DNA from: UBA3263 sp964586765
Lineage (GTDB): Bacteria > Bacteroidota > Bacteroidia > Bacteroidales > Muribaculaceae
NCBI GenBank assembly: GCA_964586765.1
Contig: CAZPHN010000010.1
Location: 3,655 to 67,654, forward strand
Reading direction: 5' to 3'
DNA: 64,000 nucleotides
Part shown: one piece after another, positions 8,906 through 18,013 of the stretch
Layout: the number at the start of each line of letters is the position of its first letter
Position numbering within the stretch: position 1 is the stretch's first letter
Position numbers and translations under genes: made by a program
The notes under the pieces: generated by a model
The model's database searches: none
Told to the model about the DNA's origin: nothing
What the model saw: only the letters and a program-made list of their open reading frames with translations

Positions 8906-11716
8906 TCAATCATTTTTGGGATCCAGAATAACAACACGGTAGTTATCCTGTTCGTTCATCGATTTCACAAAGTTTTGCACCTCGGCAGGAGTAATAGCAT
9001 TAATCTCCTTGACAGCATTAGAGAAGTTATTCGAGCCGGTCAGGGTCCAGTTGGAAATATAGCCTGCCCACGGTTCGTTCTGCTCTCCGCGCTCAATGTA
9101 TGACTTAACCATAAACTCACGCACCTTGGCGAGTTCTTCTTCGGAAATATTCTGTGCCATATCCTCAAACTCCTTGGCGATAGCAGTAAGCACGGCGTCC
9201 TTCTGGTCCGGATTCATGGGGAAAGGAATATTGAGCGAAGCATTTCTACCCATCTGAGGTTCAATCTCACCATATGAACCAATAGAATAAACCGCACCCA
9301 TTTCCTCACGGATGGTTTTCAGCAGTCTGGCAGAGAGAATCTGGCTGACAATCGAAACGAGTTTAGCGTTAACGGAATTGTAAGGCACATGAGCTGACTC
9401 CTTGATGAAACACCACGTTTGCGGAGTTTCCATCTGAGTGGTATAAGTGTCCACACCGCTACCTGCAGTTACTTCAAGAGCCGGGTCACCCAAATTGACC
9501 ACGAGGGGAACTTTAACATCCGACGGAAGAGTGGCAATATACTGCTCGCAAAGCGGCTTAATCTGCTCGGGGTCAAAGTTTCCGACAAAGACAAACGACC
9601 AGTGTGAAGCATTGGTCAGCTGTGAACGCACAAGAGCCTCCACGCCGCCACGGGTTGCCTCCTTGACATCCTGAGCAGACATGGTCTGCAGATAAGGCGA
9701 TGAATAGAAACTCTTAGCCACATCACGACTGAAAATATACTGCGGATTTGCTTCCTGATTCTGAATAAGACCATAATAAAGACTCTGGGTTGCGGCAAAC
9801 TCATCTTCAGGATAGGTAACTGAGGTAAAATAGCCGTAAAGGAACTCCATCAGCGAGGGCAGATCCTTGGGTGTGGTCGAGCCTTTAATTTCTGTCTGGT
9901 ATACTTCGAATGAAGGTGACAACTGGACCTTCTTGCCTGCAAAGTACTTTTCAAGGTCAGAACTTGAATATGCGCCTATGCCGAATGCACCCTGAAAGAG
10001 TTCGAGCGAACGGACATCGGCGGGGAGAGCCTTACCGAACTGGCGCGAAATACCGCCGGGAGCTGATGCCACCATGATAATCTCATCGTTCTTAAACGGA
10101 GTCTGCTTCAGGTAAACCTTCGCACCGTTACTCAGCGTCAGCACCTCGGTTCCTTCAAACTCTTCAGACTGACGGGTACCGAGAATCTTTCCGGGCTCGG
10201 GAAGATAAGGAATCAGGGGGTCCTCGCGCACATTATCGGTGAACACTTCGATTTCCTCGGCATCGACAGCCTTCATTGCCTCGGCAAGCTGAGACTCGGT
10301 AGGAATTCCTGCTCCATCCGGGAGGAAACATAGAACCACGCGGTTATCATCCGTAATCATTTCGGCAAAGGTACTGTTGATTACCTGAACGTCGACCATC
10401 TGGATAACCTGAGTCATTACAGTATAATAATCCTCAAGGCTCATCATAGGCACACCGTCAATGAAATGACGAATCATCTCAACGGTATATACACCATTTT
10501 CGAGGTTATTACGGTTGTTATACTGCTTTTCGAGCGATGCAAGCCACTCGGCGCGTGCGCGATCATATTCAGTCGAGGTAAATCCGCCGCGAGCCACACG
10601 AAGCACCTCACGATAAATGCTCTGCAAGGTAGGAACGATATCATCGCCTTTTGCTGCACCAATAACGGCAAACATGTCCTCGGTATTACTCATCATATAG
10701 TTGTCAATCATAGACTGAGCTATAGCAAAGGGCGTTGACGGATTGCTCATCATCTCGTTGAAACGCGAGTTGAGCATCATCTGAATCATGTCGGTAACAT
10801 AATCCGTCATCAGATATATAGCGGTGTTGCGCAGCTCGCGCGGCATTGTCTCATGCTTAAACATCAGATAAACCACGGAGTTGGTCTGTTCCTTGTCCGA
10901 ACCGATGGCATAAATAGTTCCGGGATTTGAAGGAACGGGGAAAGAAACGCGCGCCGGAGCATTTTCCGGCATCTCTATATCAGAGAACATCTCCTTGATA
11001 ACCTTTTCAGTACGCACAGGGTCAATATCACCGCATACAATTATACCCTGAAGATCGGGACGATACCATGCTTCGTAATAGTCGCGCAATGCCTGATAAG
11101 GGAAATTATCAACTACCTCCATTGTACCGATGGGGAGACGCTCGCCATAACGTGAGCCGGGATAAATCTTGGGCATAAGCTGCTCGAGAATGCGCATCTG
11201 ACCTACGTTTGAGCTACGCCATTCTTCGTGAATGACACCGCGCTCCTTATCAATTTCCTCCGGGTCGAGCAAAAGCTCGTTTGCCCAGTCATGAAGAATC
11301 AACAGGACGGAGTCCGTAACATTCGTATTTGCAGTCGGCACATTCGTAATCTTATAAATTGTCTCATCTGTACCGGTCTGGGCGTTAAGATGTGAGCCGA
11401 ATTTTACGCCAATACCTTCAAGATAGGAAATAAGCGAATTGCCGGGGAAATTCTTTGTTCCGTTGAAACACATATGTTCAAGGAAATGAGCGAGACCTCG
11501 CTGATTGTCCTCCTCGAGAACCGAACCTACTTTCTGGGCAATGTGGAAATCAGCCTGACCCTTGGGATATTCGTTGTGGCGAATATAATATGTCAGACCG
11601 TTAGGAAGGACGCCCTGAACTACCATACTGTCAACCGGAAGCTCAGGCATCTGTTGAGCTTTGGCTGAGGGGCAAAGAGCCATAGCGGCAACCAAGCCCA
11701 TAATAAACTTTTTCAT
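8906..11716 (-). CDS. M16-family zinc metalloprotease (PqqL-like), secreted
   Basis: The 936-aa protein has a signal peptide (ending AKA-QQ). The first M16 domain carries the inverted zinc motif HFLEH (in RGLAHFLEHMCFNGT, about residue 78), with the second zinc-binding Glu expected in the IHEEW run around residue 155. It then has the usual non-catalytic repeats, ending in a second M16 C-terminal unit. Length and layout match the PqqL-type periplasmic peptidases. It would degrade peptides in the periplasm. It is transcribed ahead of the META lipoprotein. Confidence 0.9.
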   Translation of the reverse strand: MKKFIMGLVAAMALCPSAKAQQMPELPVDSMVVQGVLPNGLTYYIRHNEYPKGQADFHIAQKVGSVLEEDNQRGLAHFLEHMCFNGTKNFPGNSLISYLEGIGVKFGSHLNAQTGTDETIYKITNVPTANTNVTDSVLLILHDWANELLLDPEEIDKERGVIHEEWRSSNVGQMRILEQLMPKIYPGSRYGERLPIGTMEVVDNFPYQALRDYYEAWYRPDLQGIIVCGDIDPVRTEKVIKEMFSDIEMPENAPARVSFPVPSNPGTIYAIGSDKEQTNSVVYLMFKHETMPRELRNTAIYLMTDYVTDMIQMMLNSRFNEMMSNPSTPFAIAQSMIDNYMMSNTEDMFAVIGAAKGDDIVPTLQSIYREVLRVARGGFTSTEYDRARAEWLASLEKQYNNRNNLENGVYTVEMIRHFIDGVPMMSLEDYYTVMTQVIQMVDVQVINSTFAEMITDDNRVVLCFLPDGAGIPTESQLAEAMKAVDAEEIEVFTDNVREDPLIPYLPEPGKILGTRQSEEFEGTEVLTLSNGAKVYLKQTPFKNDEIIMVASAPGGISRQFGKALPADVRSLELFQGAFGIGAYSSSDLEKYFAGKKVQLSPSFEVYQTEIKGSTTPKDLPSLMEFLYGYFTSVTYPEDEFAATQSLYYGLIQNQEANPQYIFSRDVAKSFYSSPYLQTMSAQDVKEATRGGVEALVRSQLTNASHWSFVFVGNFDPEQIKPLCEQYIATLPSDVKVPLVVNLGDPALEVTAGSGVDTYTTQMETPQTWCFIKESAHVPYNSVNAKLVSIVSQILSARLLKTIREEMGAVYSIGSYGEIEPQMGRNASLNIPFPMNPDQKDAVLTAIAKEFEDMAQNISEEELAKVREFMVKSYIERGEQNEPWAGYISNWTLTGSNNFSNAVKEINAITPAEVQNFVKSMNEQDNYRVVILDPKND

Positions 11717-11770
11717 AACAGTTGAAAAATGAATTGGTTATTTATAATTTTCGATATTTCGCTATTTAAA

Positions 11771-12631
11771 TCACTTCGGCGCGACCTTCTTCAAAGCATA
11801 GGTTCGCTCCCGAAGGAAAGTACCGAGAGTAGCAGGACTTTCACGATATGGTTGCTGCTCTTCCAATGAAATAGGCTCACCAATGGCAACGTGGAGCGTC
11901 GTATTACGCTTACGTATTACCTCGCGCGGAAGCATGATGGAGCGCAAGGGCCAGCAGACGTGCCCCATGATATTGCAGAGGCGTGAATTCCTGTCATTGA
12001 AAAACACGGGAATAACCGGAACCTTCGCCTTATATATGAGCTGAAGCACCGAGTCCTGCCACGGTCGGTCCTGAATGTTGCCTCGACGCCATGTGGTCTT
12101 ACTCATTGCGCCGGCAGGGAAAAAACCGAGCGGGTGACCATCGCGTATCTGAGCTATACACCGGCGAATGCCATTGATGCTTACAGCACGTTTGGCGGGG
12201 TCTTTTTGAGCCATAGGGTCAACAGCTATAAAATTTGGAGCCATCCCCCCCACTCTATTCAAAATCATATTGACCATCACCTTGAAATCAGGACGACGGC
12301 TGCCTATCAGCGAAACCAAAGCGATACCGTCGAGCGCACCAAGCGGATGGTTACTGACTGTGATAAACGCCCCATCCGGAAGCCGGTCAAGCACATCCTC
12401 TCCGCTTACTTTAACGGAAATATTAAGCGAATCGCGTAGAATAGCGGTTGCACACTCCGGACCGGCAACGGAACATGCCCTGCGATGAACCTCGTTTATG
12501 TCATCGAGCTTAAGCCAGTGAAGAAGGCGGTCAACAAGGCGACGGTGACCCTGCAGACGCGGAACCATCTCCAGTACGTCATCTGTTGTCAGCACCTCCG
12601 GGCGCACGGTTAATGTATCTTTCTCTGTCAT
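11771..12631 (-). CDS. Lysophospholipid acyltransferase-family (hemolysin-like) protein
   Basis: The motif NHPLGALDGIAL (about residue 91) is the NHxxxxD catalytic block of glycerolipid acyltransferases. GFFPAGAMSK (about residue 172) is the second acceptor-binding block. Family members transfer an acyl chain from acyl-CoA or acyl-ACP to lysophosphatidic acid, an ornithine-lipid precursor or similar lipids. The 286-aa length fits the 'putative hemolysin'/OlsA-like branch. The start overlaps the stop of the ATP-grasp-like gene by four bases, so an acyl-transfer step in the same pathway is likely. Confidence 0.75.
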   Translation of the reverse strand: MTEKDTLTVRPEVLTTDDVLEMVPRLQGHRRLVDRLLHWLKLDDINEVHRRACSVAGPECATAILRDSLNISVKVSGEDVLDRLPDGAFITVSNHPLGALDGIALVSLIGSRRPDFKVMVNMILNRVGGMAPNFIAVDPMAQKDPAKRAVSINGIRRCIAQIRDGHPLGFFPAGAMSKTTWRRGNIQDRPWQDSVLQLIYKAKVPVIPVFFNDRNSRLCNIMGHVCWPLRSIMLPREVIRKRNTTLHVAIGEPISLEEQQPYRESPATLGTFLRERTYALKKVAPK

Positions 12632-13452
12632 TTTTTCTTAATCAGGCTTAGAATTAGTCTCGAAATTGGCTTTACTGCCTCGGACCGGCACGGCGCGAAA
12701 CTCGGCCAGTCATTTACGTTAATAATCGTGATTTCTCCCGTTGTTGGTTCAATTATGGCGTCACCTCCATAAATTTTAAGATTAAGCACCCGGGCGGCAT
12801 TACTACACACGTAGGCAAGACTCTCAGGGTCAAAACCTCTTATCGAGTCACGATCAGCGCGATGATAACAATGAAAGAAATCAGTATCCGCCACACCGTA
12901 GAACTTAACATGCGTACCATCTATATGACGTTCAATCACTGCGGTAGGAATACCACGCATGAAATATTCATGAACAATTTCCTGAGCTTCGGCAGGAGAT
13001 GAAGCGAACGTTATGTCCTCCTTATGCTGTGAATGAGAGTCGGCACGCTTGACCCAGCAACGCTCAAAACCCAGTGCGTCAAGCTCAGGAATTACATTTC
13101 GGTCAGTACGCGTAACTATATTTTCCGGATAGTGTATTCCAGCCGCAGTCAGACGTCCGCCAAGTAGTTCGCGCTTGCAGTTCTCAATACCGTAAGCGGA
13201 ATTTATTACCAATCGACCTGCATCCTCCATTTCCTGAAGCAGCGCAATCGATGTACGCTCGCGACACATGGAAATCACTACCGGCTCCTTGACAAGACCT
13301 TGCTGCAGTTCACTCTCGGTATAAACCTTCACTCCACGTCCGCGACGACGCAGATACGAACAGACGGAGTTAAGGATAGCGGCGTCTGTTGCGATATGGT
13401 TCGGCGAATATGCCGGCGAGCGCAAAACTGCGGCAATTGACAGATTAGTCAC
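12628..13452 (-). CDS. ATP-grasp-like protein, paralogue 1
   Basis: This 274-aa protein aligns by eye with the protein at 17165-18013 over its whole length. Shared blocks are CWVKRAD, HVKFYGV/LVKFYGV, YGGDA(I/V)I and the C-terminal NDWPSFxPCR. The KRAD lysine, the K-FYGV block and the acidic IIN/DFNDWPS ending resemble the nucleotide- and metal-binding strands of ATP-grasp ligases. I choose the GTG at 13452 because the paralogue's start (MKILAVSRGETFSPN) aligns with MTNLSIAAVLRSPAYSPN. A longer open frame reaches 13608 but is out of family. The gene overlaps pdxA by eight bases and the acyltransferase by four. The substrate is unknown; an amide or ester ligation is the family expectation. Confidence 0.65.
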   Translation of the reverse strand: MTNLSIAAVLRSPAYSPNHIATDAAILNSVCSYLRRRGRGVKVYTESELQQGLVKEPVVISMCRERTSIALLQEMEDAGRLVINSAYGIENCKRELLGGRLTAAGIHYPENIVTRTDRNVIPELDALGFERCWVKRADSHSQHKEDITFASSPAEAQEIVHEYFMRGIPTAVIERHIDGTHVKFYGVADTDFFHCYHRADRDSIRGFDPESLAYVCSNAARVLNLKIYGGDAIIEPTTGEITIINVNDWPSFAPCRSEAVKPISRLILSLIKKK

Positions 13453-14515
13453 GGCTCGGACGGTCCTGATAGAGTTTGGGCAGGGGATTAGCAAACGCTT
13501 CTTCGTGAGTACGGCGACAGCGGAGAGCGTCAATAGCCATGTAGATGGCGGAGCGCAAAGACTGTGCATCAGCTTCACCCTTTCCGGCAATGTCGTAGGC
13601 AGTACCATGGTCTGGCGATGTACGCACGTAAGGCAATCCTGCGGTGAAGTTCACGCCCTCGCTTCCGCTGAGTGCCTTGAACGGAGTAAGACCTTGATCA
13701 TGATACATGGCGAGAATGCCGTCGAACTTTGACTGATGGCCTGCACCGAAAAAGCCGTCGGCAGGATAAGGGCCATAAACCTGAGCACGCGACGCGCGCA
13801 TCTTTTCAATGGCGGGAGTGATTATTTTTTCCTCCTCTTCACCCAAAAGACCGCCATCTCCGCAGTGTGGATTGAGAGCGAGAACGGCAATACGGGGCGA
13901 ATGTACGCCGAAATCGCGCATAAGTGACTTATGGAAGTCTGTCAAACGGTCAAAAATCAAATCGGCAGTCAAGGTTTCGGCGACATCCTTGATGGGCAAG
14001 TGAGTCGTTGCCAACGCCACGCGCAAGCCGCGATTATCAGCCATAATCATCAGCGCACGGTCATTCTCACCCCCTAATCGGTCCTGAAGATATTCCGTAT
14101 GGCCTGCAAAATGGAAATTCGGACTCTGAATATTCGCCTTGTTTATCGGAGCAGTCACCAAACAGTCAATTTCGCCTGCCTTCAGTTCCTCCGTGGCACG
14201 CTCAAGGGCAGCAAGAGCGGCTTCACCGGCAGCCTCGGTCTGCTTGCCCGGCTCGGCAGTCACATCCTCGCCAACCACATTGACAAAATTAAGCATCCCG
14301 TCCTTAGCCTGAGCGGCAGAGTCAATCCGCTGATGCGGCAACTGAGGCATATTGAACATCTTGCGGTAATTCGATGCGATTTTGAGCGAGCCATAGATTA
14401 CAGGAGTACAGATATCAAAAATCTGCGGGTCCTCAAAAGCTTTGAGAATAACCTCATAGCCTACTCCATTTATATCGCCGTGGGTAATACCCACCTTTAT
14501 CTTTGAATTTTCCAT
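13445..14515 (-). CDS. pdxA: 4-hydroxythreonine-4-phosphate dehydrogenase
   Basis: PdxA oxidises 4-phosphohydroxy-threonine in the DXP-dependent route to pyridoxal phosphate. Visible signs are GITHGDINGVGYEVILKA at the N-terminus, CLVTAPINKANI, GHTEYLQ, the metal-binding histidines in that HTE block and in YHDQGLTPFK, and TSPDHGTAYDIAGKG near the end. Length is about 356 aa. I prefer the ATG at 14515 (MENSKIKVG) to one five codons upstream. A -7 box (TAACTTTG, minus) lies at 14541-14548. It is next to a DXS gene, whose product is the other precursor of pyridoxal phosphate. Confidence 0.9.
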   Translation of the reverse strand: MENSKIKVGITHGDINGVGYEVILKAFEDPQIFDICTPVIYGSLKIASNYRKMFNMPQLPHQRIDSAAQAKDGMLNFVNVVGEDVTAEPGKQTEAAGEAALAALERATEELKAGEIDCLVTAPINKANIQSPNFHFAGHTEYLQDRLGGENDRALMIMADNRGLRVALATTHLPIKDVAETLTADLIFDRLTDFHKSLMRDFGVHSPRIAVLALNPHCGDGGLLGEEEEKIITPAIEKMRASRAQVYGPYPADGFFGAGHQSKFDGILAMYHDQGLTPFKALSGSEGVNFTAGLPYVRTSPDHGTAYDIAGKGEADAQSLRSAIYMAIDALRCRRTHEEAFANPLPKLYQDRPSRD

Positions 14516-14540
14516 GTTTGTTATAATCAAATTTATCCTG

Positions 14541-14548
14541 CAAAGTTA
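14541..14548 (-). promoter_or_regulatory. -7 promoter box of pdxA (TAACTTTG)
   Basis: The reverse complement is TAACTTTG, 26 bp before the chosen pdxA start. I see no clear -33 element. Confidence 0.6.
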
Positions 14549-14614
14549 ACAAAAATCCTCATTTCCTGCAATATGTCAACGGGAAATGAGGATTAATATT
14601 GATTATATCTGTTG

Positions 14615-16357
14615 TCAAATGGTAGCGGCGATATTCTCGGCAGTCAGTCCGCTGGCTCGCAGGAGTTCCTTGGGATTGTAACGGTCAAGAAATTTCTTAT
14701 CTATACCGAAACAGCGCACCTTCATGGTTGAAGGACCGTAGAACCGCGCTACTTTCTCACCGAAACCGCCGTCAAGTACACCGTCCTCAAGCGTGATAAC
14801 AACCCGATGGTCGGCTTTCAGGTCTTCAAGCATGTCGGTGTCCACTCCGGAGAGGAATCGCGGATTAATCACCGTGGCATTCACGCCGCGCTCCGCAAGA
14901 ATATCGGCAGTCTGTTCAGCCAGAGAATGGAATGTGCCCGCACCGATTATTGCAACAGTATTGCCCTTGCGTGTTATCTTGAAGCGGTTGAGGTCAGAAT
15001 AATCCGTATCGACAGGAGCTGATGCGTGGAGAACCTTTCCGCCGGGAATACGGATAGCTACCGGATGTTCGGTCTGTGACATTGCCCATCGCTGCATTGC
15101 TAAATATTCCTCCACATTGGTCGGAGCAAGGAACACCCAGCCGGGAATATTTGACATAAGAGCGATGTCGAACCATCCGAGATGAGTAACGTCGGTCATG
15201 CCGAACATGGAACCGTAGAATATATTGACAACCACGGGCATACCGTTTATGGCAATATCCTGCGAGAACTGGTCATAAGCACGCTGCAGAAATGAGCTTA
15301 CCACTCCGAAACAAGGACGCGCACCGGATTTAGCTATTCCTGATGCCATGGCGGCGGCTTCCTGCTCTGCAATGCCGACATCTATAAACTGACGACCTGC
15401 CTCCTTGCGCCGTTTAGGATAAAAACCGAGTACACCGGGCGTGCCGGCAGTCAAGACGCAGACTTTCGGGTCTGTTTTCATCTGACGGAGCATTTCATTG
15501 GCAAAAATGTCAGAATAATCCTCGCTGTCATCATCATCGTAAACGCCCTTGCCCGTAGCGAGGTCAAACGGTCCGGAATAATGGAATTTCTCCTTCTGCT
15601 GCTCCGCGGGAGCATAGCCATGACCCTTGTCCGTATGAATATGGACAACTACAGGACGCTCCGTATCCTTTACGCTGCGAAAAGCTTCGACTAATTTTTC
15701 AACATTATTACCTTCCTCAACGTAAATGTAATCATAACCCAAGGCGGTAAAATAATTGTCGGCACACTTGCCGCCGCTTTCGCGCAACTTAGCGAGATTT
15801 CCATATAGTCCACCATGATTTTCAGCAATTGACATTTCATTATCGTTAACCACAACGATGAAATTGCTACCGAGCGTCGCACCCTCGTCAAGACCCTCGA
15901 AAGCCTCGCCACCGCTGAGCGAACCGTCACCTACAAGCGCAACGACATTATAGCGATCACCAATCAAATCACGTCCCTTAGCAATGCCGCCGGCAAGACT
16001 GACCGCGGTAGAAGTATGTCCGATAGTAAACAGGTCAAACTCTGACTCGCCGGGATTTGTGTAACCGGTTACGTCATCATAAGCCTTTGGGTCAAGGAAG
16101 GCGTTGATGCGTCCGGTAAGCATCTTGTGGATATACGTCTGGTGGGAAACGTCAAACACAATCTTATCTTTAGGCGTATCGAATACGTAATGAAGCGCAA
16201 CGGTAGCCTCCACAAGTCCAAGATTAGGCCCCACATGACCGCCATGAGCTGATATTTTTACCAAAAAAGCTTTGCGAAGTTCATCGCAAAGCGAGCCGAG
16301 CTCACTGACGCTCAGCTGCCGGATATCATCCGGTCCGGATATATTTTCAAGTTTCAT
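14615..16357 (-). CDS. dxs: 1-deoxy-D-xylulose-5-phosphate synthase, short form
   Basis: DXS joins pyruvate and glyceraldehyde-3-phosphate with thiamine diphosphate to give DXP for isoprenoids and vitamin B6. Signs are HGGHVGPNLGLVE, FDVSHQTYIHKMLTGR, the thiamine-diphosphate motif GDGSLSGGEAFEGL...NDN, a transketolase-type pyrimidine domain with FIDVGIAEQEAAAMASG, and a C-terminal transketolase domain. At 580 aa it is shorter than the usual 620-640 aa and has variants such as DVSHQ for DVGHQ. Bacteroidales often carry a short and a long form, so this may be the second DXS or a related enzyme. It stands alone on its strand, with its own promoter. Confidence 0.8.
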   Translation of the reverse strand: MKLENISGPDDIRQLSVSELGSLCDELRKAFLVKISAHGGHVGPNLGLVEATVALHYVFDTPKDKIVFDVSHQTYIHKMLTGRINAFLDPKAYDDVTGYTNPGESEFDLFTIGHTSTAVSLAGGIAKGRDLIGDRYNVVALVGDGSLSGGEAFEGLDEGATLGSNFIVVVNDNEMSIAENHGGLYGNLAKLRESGGKCADNYFTALGYDYIYVEEGNNVEKLVEAFRSVKDTERPVVVHIHTDKGHGYAPAEQQKEKFHYSGPFDLATGKGVYDDDDSEDYSDIFANEMLRQMKTDPKVCVLTAGTPGVLGFYPKRRKEAGRQFIDVGIAEQEAAAMASGIAKSGARPCFGVVSSFLQRAYDQFSQDIAINGMPVVVNIFYGSMFGMTDVTHLGWFDIALMSNIPGWVFLAPTNVEEYLAMQRWAMSQTEHPVAIRIPGGKVLHASAPVDTDYSDLNRFKITRKGNTVAIIGAGTFHSLAEQTADILAERGVNATVINPRFLSGVDTDMLEDLKADHRVVITLEDGVLDGGFGEKVARFYGPSTMKVRCFGIDKKFLDRYNPKELLRASGLTAENIAATI

Positions 16358-16385
16358 AACGTTAAAACAACAATTTTTCTTCCCG

Positions 16386-16393
16386 CAAAGTTA
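16386..16393 (-). promoter_or_regulatory. -7 promoter box of dxs (TAACTTTG)
   Basis: The reverse complement reads TAACTTTG, 29 bp before the dxs ATG, in the divergent gap of 106 bp. Confidence 0.65.
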
Positions 16394-16424
16394 ACAACAA
16401 ATCTCATTTATAAGAAATTTTTCG

Positions 16425-16432
16425 TAAATTTG
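16425..16432 (+). promoter_or_regulatory. -7 promoter box of the nucleotidyltransferase operon (TAAATTTG)
   Basis: TAAATTTG lies 31 bp before the ATG at 16464. Together with the dxs box it makes a divergent promoter pair. Confidence 0.65.
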
Positions 16433-16463
16433 CACGAATAATAATGAAAACAGCAAGAATTCT

Positions 16464-17168
16464 ATGCATTATGCCATAATTGCGGCGGGCGAAGGCTCGC
16501 GTCTTGTAGGCGAAGGGCTCAACGTTCCCAAGCCATTGGTTGACCTTGACGGTCGCCCGATGATTAAACGCCTAATAGATATAATGATTGAATGCGGCGC
16601 AGAGTCGCTTTCTGTCATTGTAAACGAACAGATGACCGAAGTCCGCGATTATCTCGAATCCCTTACCCTACCGGTTCCGTTTAACTTGGTTGTCAAGTCA
16701 ACGCCATCGTCAATGCACTCTTTTTATGAAGTAAGCCGGGTTTTTCCCGCCGATGCGCGCAAATTCGTGCTGACAACCGTAGATACCATTTTCCGTCCTG
16801 AAGATTTCAAGGCATACGTTGATTCGTTTGAGGGCAACGGAGCCGTCGACGGCATGATGGGTGTTACCTCATATATTGATGATGAAAAGCCGCTCTATGT
16901 TGACGTTGATACCGACGATATGACCATACGCGCGTTTAAGGACTCGGACTATCCCGGTTCGAAATATATTTCAGCGGGTATATACGGACTGACACCTAAG
17001 GCGGTTGATGTTCTCAGCCGCTGTCTTGACGAAGGTGTAAGCCGTATGCGCAACTATCAGCGCGCGCTTATTTCAAACGGATTGACACTCAAAGCCTTTC
17101 CCTTCGGCAAAGTGATTGACGTTGACCACCTCAGCGATATTGAAACCGCCAAAAAACTACTTCAATGA
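16464..17168 (+). CDS. Sugar/alcohol-phosphate nucleotidyltransferase
   Basis: The start MHYAIIAAGEGSRLVGEG with PKPLVDLDGRPMI is the nucleotide-binding signature (GxGxRL...KPL) of NTP transferases such as glucose-1-phosphate or inositol-1-phosphate cytidylyltransferases. TTVDTIF (about residue 106) is a likely metal-binding Asp position. The 234-aa length fits a single catalytic domain. It overlaps the next gene by four bases and leads an operon with an ATP-grasp-like protein, a CDP-alcohol phosphatidyltransferase and a HAD phosphatase. I infer that it makes a CDP-activated head group, with NTP and sugar unknown. Confidence 0.75.
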   Translation: MHYAIIAAGEGSRLVGEGLNVPKPLVDLDGRPMIKRLIDIMIECGAESLSVIVNEQMTEVRDYLESLTLPVPFNLVVKSTPSSMHSFYEVSRVFPADARKFVLTTVDTIFRPEDFKAYVDSFEGNGAVDGMMGVTSYIDDEKPLYVDVDTDDMTIRAFKDSDYPGSKYISAGIYGLTPKAVDVLSRCLDEGVSRMRNYQRALISNGLTLKAFPFGKVIDVDHLSDIETAKKLLQ

Positions 17169-18013
17169 AAATTCTCGCCGTATCTCGAGGCGAGACCTTC
17201 TCGCCTAATCTTGTCGATAACGATGCGAAGATACTCGCAGCGGTTGTTGACGGTTTGCGTGAGCGAGGACATGAAGTAGAAACCATTACCGAAGGCGACC
17301 TGATTGAAGGTAATATTCCGTCAGGGTGTAAACTCATAGTCAATATGTGTCGCGACTCGCGTTCGCTGTCGGTACTCAACCGGATGGAAAGCGAGGGTAA
17401 CATTGTCATAAACTCGCCGCAGGGCATTGCAAACTGCAACCGAGAAAAGCTTACGCGTCTCCTTCTTGATGCCGGTGTGCCCCACCCTGACTCGCTGATT
17501 GTAAATACATCTGAAGAAATAAGGGAGCAACTGAATCAAGGCGGATACGCCGACTGCTGGGTCAAACGGGCAGACTGCCAGACCATGCAGAAAGATGACG
17601 TGGTTTTCTGCCACAGCATTGATGACGTAGAGCGCGTAATGGCTGACTATCGTAGCCGCGGGATTGAGCGCGCAGTAATCAGCAAACACCTTGAGGGCGA
17701 CCTTGTAAAGTTTTACGGAGTTGAAAATTCCGACTTTTTCTGTTGGTTTTATCCCTTTGACCGCGGACATTCAAAGTTCGGATATGAAGAAGTCAACGGC
17801 AAATCGAAAGGAATTGAATTTGACCTTAGGAAACTGCGCGAAATTTGCTCGGAGGCGGCACGCACACTCAAGGTCACCGTTTATGGCGGTGACGCCGTAA
17901 TTGCGCCCGACGGCTCCATACGTATTATTGATTTTAACGACTGGCCCAGCTTCTCGCCCTGTCGCGAAGAAGGCGCGCGCGCCATTGTCAAATCCATTGA
18001 ATCCATTTTATGA
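17165..18013 (+). CDS. ATP-grasp-like protein, paralogue 2
   Basis: At 282 aa it is the close paralogue of the protein at 12628-13452. It starts MKILAVSRGETFSPN and contains NSPQGIANCNREKLTR, CWVKRADCQTMQKDD, DLVKFYGVENSDFF, YGGDAVIAPDGSIRIID and FNDWPSFSPCR. The VKRAD and FYGV strands, the GGDAVI strand and the acidic IIDFNDWPS ending look like the ATP and metal sites of ATP-grasp enzymes. It overlaps its neighbours by four bases on each side, so it is tightly tied to the nucleotidyltransferase and the phosphatidyltransferase. No known family name can be given with confidence. Confidence 0.65.
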   Translation: MKILAVSRGETFSPNLVDNDAKILAAVVDGLRERGHEVETITEGDLIEGNIPSGCKLIVNMCRDSRSLSVLNRMESEGNIVINSPQGIANCNREKLTRLLLDAGVPHPDSLIVNTSEEIREQLNQGGYADCWVKRADCQTMQKDDVVFCHSIDDVERVMADYRSRGIERAVISKHLEGDLVKFYGVENSDFFCWFYPFDRGHSKFGYEEVNGKSKGIEFDLRKLREICSEAARTLKVTVYGGDAVIAPDGSIRIIDFNDWPSFSPCREEGARAIVKSIESIL

